Shown one piece after another: positions 61,701 to 64,000 of a stretch of 64,000 nt of DNA. The stretch is from Opisthorchis felineus (taxonomy: Eukaryota > Platyhelminthes > Trematoda > Opisthorchiida > Opisthorchiidae), in contig SJOL01005854.1 in NCBI GenBank assembly GCA_004794785.1, forward strand, positions 219,169 to 283,168, given 5' to 3'. The first letter of the stretch is position 1; every line of letters starts with the position of its first letter. The position numbers and the translations under genes are program-made. The notes beneath the pieces were generated by a model. The model saw only the letters and a program-made list of their open reading frames with translations, made no database searches and had not been told where the DNA came from.

Positions 61701-63789
61701 AGTAGTGATAGCGTTAGTGGAATACTAACAACAAAACCATTTGGCTGGTTTGTTTTAGCCTGATTAGATCCTACTCTCTGCTGCAATTTGAGTTCTTTTT
61801 TCAACGTCGAACATGGTTTTGAGCAAGTACTCTGAGTTTCCAGGCTGATATCGAGATGCGAGTCTGGTGAACGGACAGGGTGAAAATTTACCCATATAAA
61901 AATTTCAATAGTAGAACAACTAAGGCAGCTGTTTATAGCTGTACCGTAAAGTGGTTAAATTAGCATAATTCCTGATCACAGGTGGTCATCATCGTCAGTA
62001 AATGAACTGTTATCACACGGACGCATGGTTTAAGTATTCGACAAAACCCCAGTAAGTCGGATCATAGAGGTTTTGCACTTTGCATCATGTCTTGAGATTT
62101 TTATTCCCAGGTAACCTTGCACTACTATTATTAATTATGATCGCTCAGCTGTAATACCCTTTCGATGCCATGCCACCCGAAGGAAGCACGAGGGCTGGGA
62201 GACTGCCAGGTTGCCCAAGCCTAGACAGGGGAAGTCGAGAGGTAAAGGTCGGGTTCGAACCAGGGACCTTCCCGTCAGTAAATTTGCGCTGTAACCACTG
62301 AGCCATCTCGTCCCCACACCTTACACAGGTCAGTTCATATAATCAATTCATGTATGTAAAAAAACCGAGTTAAGATAACTGCTTCAAGTGTTAATACTAC
62401 AGGTTTCCTACTGGGAAGAAAACGTTTTAAAAGAGATCATTTCTGGCTGGCCTCCAACATTGCATTCCAGTAGTAAAATTCCGCTCGAAACAGACCACAT
62501 TAGGTCACTCCTTTCGGCATCAGGACAGTTAATATTGGACAACTGCCTACCATCTAGCTGTCTCTAAGGAGAATTGGTAAGACCAGTCACCTCAGCAAAT
62601 GCTCAAATGCAAAACTATTATCAAATTTACGATTGAGATTCCGTCCGGTAATTGAAGACAACCTATACCTAAAAGCCCACTGTACGGCTGTTTCATCCTT
62701 GTTGAGAGCCGTCAGCAGTGTGCATCTGATAACACTGCAGGAAGTTTTAACCCGTGACCTCCCTGTTAGTAGTTTGGATACTTAACCGTTCGGTCAAGAA
62801 CGGATGATCAGCAGTGCGATTAACTCAAACCTAGACAGGATTTCTAAAAGCTAGCCGGTAAACTGTAATTTACGTGCTACGCCTACCAATGAGTGCAGTA
62901 CATCACTTTGCTCAAAATTCTGTGCAGTTCTGTGGTGGGATGACTTTGGGAAATACATCTAGTGTACCTGAGAAACATTTTGCCTTCACTATTCATTCAA
63001 ATTGAAGGCTGGTTTTTTCAAATGAGAACTACTTTCTGACCCATTAAGCATGCAATACAGGTCACGTGCCGGTCGCATAAACACCACTGGGAGTTGAATT
63101 CATAGCCGATGAGTGCTACGGCCATTGCTGCATCTCGTTCGTAAAATGTGATTACAATTCACTTATCTCATTAGGTTAGTATATGAACCATTGAGACGAA
63201 CAGCTCGTAAGTCGTTGTCCATACACAAATTTCTCACACAAAGTGCTTTTCCCATGTCTTATTTCTCCCCGTGACCCACTTATCTGGGTCTCGGATTCAC
63301 TGGAAACCATGTCAATTCAGGTAATTTTTCTGTCTTAATATTCCTTCTTAAGTGGTGCACTAAAAACATCATGTCATGCGCATTACTCAAGGTAGCAATC
63401 ATCGAACGATCTCTGGTGGCTTATGCAAAGATAGAATGCTGTTTCAATGGATTCTAATTTCTTCCAGAGACATTCCTTGAAACTGTATGCCCAACGAAAA
63501 TGCGCGAAAACCCGCCGCTGCTATTTCAGCATAACAGCTTTAATATAGACTTTTTATCACTTGGAGAGGCTTCTAGGTGGACGAAATTTTCCTCCCACCT
63601 TACAAGAAAAAGAGAAAACTGCTTGGAAACAATTTTTAAAGTCGTACTTGTCCCAATGGCCTTTGCCGACTTTTCGTCTGAAACTGTATGACAAATCAAA
63701 ATAGGGAGTAATCCTCAGGTGCAGCGTCTTTGCAGGAAAGAAGAAGTAGTACTGCTCCTATTGATTGGATTAAGAAACCGTCACCTGAA
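16669..63789 (+). CDS. Dys: Dystrophin/utrophin family protein, partial gene (rod repeats to EF-hand region)
   Basis: Dystrophin links cortical actin to the membrane dystroglycan complex. Sixteen exons (16669 to 61655) join without a phase break into 1006 codons. They give, in order, spectrin repeats like human R20-R24 (residues about 1-590), hinge 4 (590-640), a WW domain (641-673), EF-hand region 1 (about 674-762), a long unique linker (763-905) and EF-hand region 2 (906-1006). Alignment by eye to human dystrophin is continuous, from the repeat with EDTSKICKDLEQITDRW to ILIPRNLGE. Family membership is certain from the WW/EF module; dystrophin and utrophin cannot be told apart in invertebrates. 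Both ends are outside the window or unresolved: upstream rod and actin-binding exons are not identified, and the ZZ finger and coiled coil must lie beyond 64000. A tentative seventeenth exon is 63736-63789. Confidence 0.93.
16799..18066 (+). other. Intron, no internal feature seen
   Basis: Begins GTAAGA and ends TTTCCAG. No repeat or open frame of note. Confidence 0.6.
18067..18314 (+). CDS. Dys: Dystrophin exon: spectrin repeats ~R20 to R21
   Basis: The exon carries 82 whole codons after completing a split Ala. LSELWANTEDQMQRRTLELE, with the repeat's conserved Trp, is the third helix of one repeat. DHEREFDRWLTKAEAELDLL is the first helix of the next, with the usual W-L-x-x-x-E pattern. It corresponds to the human R20/R21 junction (IQNQWDEVQEHLQNRRQQL, then QWLEAKEEAE). 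A Gly/Ser-rich loop (SKGSGDGQVFGS) follows. The acceptor is AATTTCCAG and the donor is CAA|GTAAGT, phase 0. Confidence 0.9.
18315..19064 (+). other. Intron, no internal feature seen
   Basis: GTAAGT to TTCTTCTAG. Nothing else recognised. Confidence 0.7.
19065..19219 (+). CDS. Dys: Dystrophin exon: spectrin repeat ~R21, helices B-C
   Basis: 51 codons plus two bases, phase 0 to 2. The segment SEDTSKICKDLEQITDRWDQ matches human R21 (SADDTRKVHMITENINASWR) position for position, including the helix-C Trp. The acceptor (CTATTTTCTTCTAG) and donor (AAG|GTGAGT) are both strong. Confidence 0.92.
19220..22475 (+). other. Intron with one dispersed-repeat copy
   Basis: GTGAGT to CCCATTTTAG. A reverse-oriented copy of the TTTGGTTTT-core repeat lies at 20058-20135. 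Short overlapping frames on both strands around 20171-20483 and 21805-22136 have no domain or splice support and are taken as chance. Confidence 0.6.
20058..20135 (-). repeat. Dispersed repeat copy (TTTGGTTTT-core family)
   Basis: Reverse orientation: AAAAACCAATT, then CAAGTGAGTGTATTTGTCGA, matching the order of the 25620 and 56795 copies. More decayed than the 6310 copy. Confidence 0.45.
22476..22755 (+). CDS. Dys: Dystrophin exon: spectrin repeats ~R21 to R22
   Basis: After completing a split Arg (KR), the exon encodes 93 codons ending in Gln, phase 0. LQQTVSSGIERICEDFILES begins helix A of the next repeat. EKLTEKLDHIDRKVNRIAQM and the sequence up to KLFSELQ are strongly heptad-patterned. 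The Trp expected in helix A is not evident here, so this repeat is more diverged than its neighbours. The acceptor (CCTCCCATTTTAG) is excellent and the donor CAG|GTACTT is acceptable. The reading frame continues into the intron to a TAA near 22802, which is intronic read-through. Confidence 0.88.
22756..27633 (+). other. Intron with one dispersed-repeat copy
   Basis: GTACTT to GCCTTTCACAG. It holds the repeat at 25545-25690. Several 60-90 codon frames (for example 24461-24739 and 26269-26508) have no recognisable product and are not called. Confidence 0.6.
25545..25690 (-). repeat. Dispersed repeat copy (TTTGGTTTT-core family), longer copy
   Basis: The plus strand shows AAGGCTGCTGAAAACTCTTC followed by TTCAGCTGGGTTCCAGGTGA, then GTCTCTCATCAAAACCAAAT and CACATGAGTGTACC. 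The last blocks are the reverse complement of the 6310 copy. The first block recurs at 34711-34738, so the parent element contains both parts. Confidence 0.55.
27634..27773 (+). CDS. Dys: Dystrophin exon: spectrin repeat ~R22
   Basis: 46 codons plus two bases, phase 0 to 2. ALQTEINNLSAQITGG aligns with human LQGEIEAHTDVYHNLD. FLTRWRQLRDKVASLR aligns with NFKWSELRKKSLNIRS, including the helix-C Trp. The acceptor (CTTGCCTTTCACAG) is strong; the donor is AAG|GTAATC. Confidence 0.92.
27774..30564 (+). other. Intron containing a SINE copy
   Basis: GTAATC to TGTTCCCACAG. A tRNA-derived SINE lies at 29575-29785. The rest, including an A-rich stretch around 28400-29100, shows no feature. Confidence 0.65.
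29575..29785 (+). repeat. tRNA-derived SINE, second family, copy 1
   Basis: The head has an A-box-like TGGCCGAAAGT (29590-29600) and a good B box GGTTCGAATCT (29634-29644), spaced as in a tRNA of the Ser/Leu type. The body has ACAGCTGTGCAGTACTCC and TTTCAGGACGGAGTCTCAAC, ending near TTCCCAAATCTC. The same body blocks follow the degenerate head at 39905, showing that this is an element rather than a tRNA gene. Confidence 0.7.
30565..30724 (+). CDS. Dys: Dystrophin exon: spectrin repeats ~R22 to R23
   Basis: Completes a split Arg, then encodes 53 codons, phase 0 at the end. FLARIKEMNNWVAHRDAAFR is helix A of the following repeat. It aligns with human LSLQELLVWLQLKDDELSRQ, and CPLSGNLLF matches the APIGGDFPA loop. 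The acceptor (CTGTTCCCACAG) and donor (CTG|GTAAGT) are strong. Confidence 0.92.
30725..35641 (+). other. Intron with a retrotransposon remnant
   Basis: GTAAGT to TTCATTTTGCAG. It contains the decayed non-LTR reverse-transcriptase fragment at 33960-34510 and a fragment of the TTTGGTTTT-core repeat near 34711-34738. A 106-codon plus frame (31413-31733) shows no recognisable family. Confidence 0.65.
33960..34510 (+). mobile_element. Decayed non-LTR retrotransposon, reverse-transcriptase fragment
   Basis: Pieces of a LINE-type reverse transcriptase can be read in plus order but in shifting frames. They include FAARQIQKK (34198-34224), a Gly-Cys-Pro-Glu segment near 34330, and KQGCVLAAALY (34424-34456), the motif that precedes the catalytic part of the finger/palm. 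Frameshifts, in-frame stops and at least one internal deletion separate the pieces, and the FADD box was not found. The element is therefore dead. An endonuclease domain was not recognised. The clade cannot be fixed by eye. Confidence 0.7.
35642..35950 (+). CDS. Dys: Dystrophin exon: spectrin repeat ~R23 with acidic/Ser-rich insertion
   Basis: Exactly 103 codons, phase 0 both ends. NLFKEIEGHRPQIEDVLQQG is helix B of the repeat, aligning with human KRELKTKEPVIMSTLETVRI. IRRIRRYLYHLRKRWLALNS is helix C with the conserved Trp (human VTRLLRKQAEEVNTEWEKLN). Between them, about 44 residues (product residues ~396-439) are rich in Asp, Glu, Ser, Gly and Gln. That is longer than the human loop (LTEQPLEGLEKLYQEPRELP and a few more). 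It looks like a flexible insertion between helices. The acceptor (TTTCATTTTGCAG) is excellent; the donor is GAT|GTAAGG. Confidence 0.93.
36164..36298 (+). CDS. Dys: Dystrophin exon: spectrin repeats ~R23 to R24
   Basis: 45 codons, phase 0 both ends, after a short 213-base intron. NDVVEQVRSAHAVALRWMPV is helix A of the last repeat. RWMPVDCLPVDRIGTELEQA tracks human SWQPVGDLLIDSLQDHLEKV. The acceptor is TTTTATAG and the donor is CAG|GTGAGG. Confidence 0.92.
36299..37326 (+). other. Intron, no internal feature seen
   Basis: GTGAGG to CATTCAATCTAG. No repeat or frame of note. Confidence 0.65.
37327..37457 (+). CDS. Dys: Dystrophin exon: spectrin repeat ~R24, helices B-C
   Basis: 43 codons plus two bases, phase 0 to 2. 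DPLVILLNNLDRQIVQFHDS aligns with human APLKENVSHVNDLARQLTTL, and IALDPHVITQQAALRN aligns with IQLSPYNLSTLEDLNT. The acceptor at 37326 (CAATCTAG) is the only one that keeps phase; the AG at 37337 would put a stop in frame. The donor is GA|GTAAGT. Confidence 0.88.
39890..40105 (+). repeat. tRNA-derived SINE, second family, copy 2 (degenerate)
   Basis: Aligns with the copy at 29575-29785. TGGTCGAAAGG (39913-39923) matches its A box. AAGGTTGCTGTTAGAAAC corresponds to its mutated B-box region. The body blocks ACAACTGTACAGTGCTTCTT, TTTTCAGGACAGA and TGTTCCAAATCTC are shared. The B box has lost the GGTTCGA core, so this copy is dead. Confidence 0.6.
43486..43526. repeat. TA dinucleotide tract
   Basis: A nearly pure (TA)n run of about 25 bases (43499-43524), flanked by further TATA-rich sequence. 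It lies just before the inverted repeat at 43550. Confidence 0.85.
43550..43611. repeat. Short inverted repeat, 16-bp arms
   Basis: The left arm TAAACAACTCCGCGGC (43550-43565) and right arm GCCACGGAGTTGTTTA (43596-43611) match at 15 of 16 positions across a 30-base loop. It could be a small cruciform, a very short MITE-like remnant, or the ends of a deleted DNA transposon. The adjacent TA tract is compatible with TA-target insertion but does not show it. Confidence 0.8.
45754..45783 (+). repeat. Fragment related to the hammerhead-like element
   Basis: Shares TTGTCTCC-N5-TGGAGAC-CAA with the 2771-2890 element, keeping both arms of the 6-bp hairpin. The CTGANGA block is not preserved. Confidence 0.35.
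46126..46355 (+). CDS. Dys: Dystrophin exon: end of last spectrin repeat and hinge 4
   Basis: Completes a split Asp, then encodes 76 codons plus one base (phase 2 to 1). FDQVRFLTEARIRALSQTLV aligns with human RWKLLQVAVEDRVRQLHEAH, but the helix-C Trp is replaced. The remaining ~50 residues (from LDQRTQPQLTRSPSHRTPIE) are Pro/Ser/Thr/Gln-rich. They form an expanded hinge before the WW domain; the human hinge is much shorter here. The acceptor TATGCAG lacks a long pyrimidine run, but phase, alignment and the consensus donor (GTG|GTAAGT) support the borders. Confidence 0.82.
46356..47817 (+). other. Intron, no internal feature seen
   Basis: GTAAGT to CTCATTTTTCAAG. Short frames on the minus strand (46608-47164) have no support. 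A plus segment near 47391-47450 reads as if coding for a few dozen residues but breaks phase, and is rejected. Confidence 0.6.
47818..47884 (+). CDS. Dys: Dystrophin exon: WW domain, first half
   Basis: A 67-base exon, phase 1 to 2, encoding DSVSPPWERCVHPSGTQVPY followed by YK. PWER is the first signature Trp of the dystrophin WW domain, and VPYY carries the ligand-binding Tyr. The Asn codon is split across the intron and completed at 48858, giving YYKNH as in human YYINH. The acceptor follows a long pyrimidine tract (TGTTCTCATTTTTCAAG) and the donor is AA|GTAAGT. Too short to be found as a long open frame, but unmistakable. Confidence 0.96.
47885..48857 (+). other. Intron, no internal feature seen
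   Basis: GTAAGT to GCTAATCTAAG. The 86- and 96-codon frames inside (47919-48179, 48485-48775) have no recognisable domain. Confidence 0.6.
48858..48994 (+). CDS. Dys: Dystrophin exon: WW domain end and start of EF-hand region 1
   Basis: Phase 2 to 1. HASQDTQWDHP completes the WW domain with the ligand-contact His and second Trp. ELMQSMKQMNAFRFAEYRTA and then LKLRKLQKTLC follow the human sequence ([31 protein letters not shown]) almost residue for residue. WW and EF regions together clamp the Pro-Pro-x-Tyr tail of beta-dystroglycan in the known family. The donor is TGCC|GTAAGT. Confidence 0.97.
48995..50768 (+). other. Intron with a tetranucleotide tract
   Basis: GTAAGT to CTTTTCGTTTAG. Holds the ATTC/ATTT/CAGT microsatellite at 49597-49692. 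No other feature was seen. Confidence 0.65.
49597..49692. repeat. Compound tetranucleotide microsatellite (ATTC/ATTT, then CAGT)
   Basis: Units of CATT, CACT and TTTA-type, slightly interrupted, pass into five clean CAGT-phase units (TCAGTCAGTCAGTCAGTCAG). The change of unit within one tract suggests slippage with successive mutations. Confidence 0.85.
50769..51052 (+). CDS. Dys: Dystrophin exon: EF-hand region 1 and start of the unique linker
   Basis: Completes a split Leu, then encodes 94 codons, phase 0 at the end. DSLSISILAENLKHIG aligns with human DLLSLSAACDALDQHN. NVPQMIDCLLDLFSCANG aligns with MDILQIINCLTTIYDRLE. After MFG (product residue 762) the family similarity stops, and a 40-residue Ser/Thr/Gly/Lys-rich tail (LSDTQGTPVKHHTGGDW onward) begins the linker that continues in the next exon. 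The acceptor is TTTCGTTTAG and the donor is GAC|GTAGGT. Confidence 0.93.
51053..52022 (+). other. Intron, no internal feature seen
   Basis: GTAGGT to TTGTTCCTCCAG. A 108-codon plus frame at 51406-51732 lacks splice support and similarity. Confidence 0.65.
52023..52390 (+). CDS. Dys: Dystrophin exon: linker and start of EF-hand region 2
   Basis: 122 codons plus two bases, phase 0 to 2. The first ~103 residues are low-complexity (Ser, Thr, Pro, Arg), with a basic run near the end (TRRSTRKGKRHFL). They have no counterpart in human dystrophin, where EF regions 1 and 2 are joined by only a few residues. LPVHVCVDLTLNWLLNVYD then matches human VPLCVDMCLNWLLNVYD almost exactly. The acceptor (TTTGTTCCTCCAG) and donor (CAG|GTGAGA) are strong. 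Confidence 0.95.
52391..58371 (+). other. Large intron with a repeat fragment
   Basis: GTGAGA to TTTATTTTTTTAG, about 6 kb. A fragment of the TTTGGTTTT-core repeat lies at 56795-56835. Several 60-80 codon frames have no support. Confidence 0.65.
56795..56835 (-). repeat. Dispersed repeat fragment (TTTGGTTTT-core family)
   Basis: CATGTGCAAATGAGGGTATT then TGTCGAAATC matches the reverse-oriented end of the 20058 and 25620 copies. CAGATTTGGTTTTAACAGG just upstream (56744-56762) is in the opposite orientation, so the locus is rearranged. Confidence 0.4.
58372..58457 (+). CDS. Dys: Dystrophin exon: EF-hand region 2, middle
   Basis: An 86-base exon, phase 2 to 1. It completes a split Arg and encodes MRKGNVRALSFKVALTTLSV, then ANLDEKYR. 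This aligns with human [20 protein letters not shown] and KAHLEDKYR. Acidic calcium ligands in the first loop are scarce (RMRKGNV), as in other dystrophins, where these EF hands are not thought to bind calcium. The acceptor (TATTTTTTTAG) and donor (GAT|GTGAGT) are strong. Confidence 0.96.
58458..61497 (+). other. Intron, fragment of the hammerhead-like element
   Basis: GTGAGT to TTTTACTGTTTGCAG. It contains the repeat-related segment at 61034-61070. A 94-codon minus frame (59763-60047) is charged and helix-like but unrecognised. No other feature was seen. Confidence 0.6.
61034..61070 (+). repeat. Second copy of the hammerhead-like element (degenerate)
   Basis: CTGGTGATATCTTCTCTAAT then GCAGACAAACTGCCAAGC aligns without gaps to positions 2803-2833 over about 30 bases (roughly 20 identical). 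Both then carry CTGCCAAGC. The CUGANGA and GAAA cores are each mutated, so this copy would be inactive. Confidence 0.4.
61498..61655 (+). CDS. Dys: Dystrophin exon: end of EF-hand region 2
   Basis: Completes a split Tyr (KYRY as in human), then encodes 52 codons, phase 0. LFSLIADPNGCVTEQRLYAL, CECILIPRNLGE and STVKHCFEQ follow human [32 protein letters not shown] and PSVRSCFQ. The acceptor (CTTTTACTGTTTGCAG) is excellent; the donor is CAA|GTGAGT. The ZZ-type zinc finger would begin about 50 residues further on in known family members. Confidence 0.96.
61656..63735 (+). other. Intron containing a SINE
   Basis: GTGAGT to CGTCTTTGCAG (if the exon at 63736 is real). It holds the best SINE copy at 62141-62318. 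A short, very degenerate relative of the SINE head may lie near 63090-63150 (GCTGCATCTCGTTCG). Nothing else was recognised. Confidence 0.6.
62141..62318 (-). repeat. tRNA-derived SINE, best-preserved copy
   Basis: On the minus strand the element begins with GACGAGATGGCTCAGTGG. This contains a consensus RNA polymerase III A box (TGGCTCAGTGG, plus coordinates 62295-62305), and a consensus B box (GGTTCGAACCC, 62251-62261) follows about 35 bases later. The body (with TTGGGCAACCTGGCAGTCTC) is shared with 8396-8557. The internal promoter is intact in sequence, so this is the younger of the two copies. The second copy and the long body argue against a tRNA gene. Confidence 0.75.
63736..63789 (+). 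CDS. Dys: Tentative dystrophin exon between EF region 2 and ZZ finger
   Basis: The acceptor CGTCTTTGCAG is followed, in the required phase 0, by ERRSSTAPIDWIKKPSPE. IDWIKKPSPE resembles human FLDWMRLEPQ, which directly follows the EF region. A possible donor is GAA|GTGGAT at 63790; otherwise the frame runs on to a TAG near 63822. Similarity is short and the donor is weak, so the borders and even the call are uncertain. No exon for the following WLPVLHR-type segment was seen before 64000. Confidence 0.4.
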
Positions 63790-64000
63790 GTGGATTTCCC
63801 CTTACAACTGACCTCACAATAGCCACCATCAATAGCTGAAGGTCTTGTGCCTTGATTTATAACCGTCGCCACTGTAGCGCTGGCTAAAAGTCAACGATGC
63901 GTTGTTTTCGTATAACATAGGCATAGCGACAAAAACCTTTCAGTCTATCGCCTAGATATATAGACTATCTTACATTGCCATATGCTTTTAGGAGCATTTC

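Noticed and set aside
62250..62310. tRNA gene on the minus strand
   Set aside because: Good A and B boxes, but no cloverleaf closing stem was seen and the element body recurs at 8396-8557.
1..64000. CRISPR arrays, operons, ribosome binding sites, rRNA
   Set aside because: The window is animal nuclear DNA with spliced exons; no regularly spaced direct repeats or rRNA-like segments were seen.

Overview
The window is eukaryotic DNA from an invertebrate animal. It is AT-leaning, gene-poor and full of decayed repeats, and its coding sequence is broken into short exons with clean GT-AG borders. The main content is the 3'-proximal part of one large plus-strand gene, a dystrophin/utrophin family member. 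Sixteen exons between 16669 and 61655 join in phase at every junction and give 1006 continuous codons. A seventeenth, less certain exon lies at 63736-63789. The gene is open at both ends: the actin-binding N-terminus and most of the rod lie upstream of the readable exons, and the ZZ zinc finger and C-terminal coiled coil lie beyond 64000. Exon structure, long introns, tRNA-derived SINEs and a non-LTR retrotransposon remnant fit a parasitic flatworm (possibly a trematode), but that placement is an inference.

Layout. 1-2022: no supported gene. 2024-4828: a long disordered, Ser/Thr/Pro-rich coding exon (2071-2704), followed by a phase-compatible exon that runs to a stop with an AATAAA just after it. 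This may be an alternative dystrophin start, an internal linker exon, or a separate small gene. 4829-16668: mostly repeats and unexplained sequence, plus an unusually long minus-strand open frame (13812-14678). 16669-37457: nine exons for spectrin repeats matching the end of the rod (about R20-R24 of human dystrophin). 46126-48994: hinge 4, the WW domain and the start of the EF-hand region. 50769-61655: the two EF-hand-like regions, split by a linker of about 143 residues that has only a few counterparts in human dystrophin. 61656-64000: intron and perhaps one further exon.

The encoded segment is the part of dystrophin that docks on the membrane. The last spectrin repeats form a stiff rod, and the WW plus EF-hand module (completed by the ZZ finger outside the window) binds the cytoplasmic tail of beta-dystroglycan. 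The WW ligand-contact residues (Tyr, His, Trp) are intact, so the gene looks functional. Its unusual points are three lineage-type insertions (in repeat 23, in hinge 4 and between the EF regions).

Repeats and other structure in the introns: at least two SINE families (two copies each), a further dispersed family of about 80 bp, a decayed non-LTR reverse-transcriptase fragment, a small inverted repeat beside a TA tract, a tetranucleotide tract, and a three-copy element whose best copy resembles a hammerhead ribozyme core.
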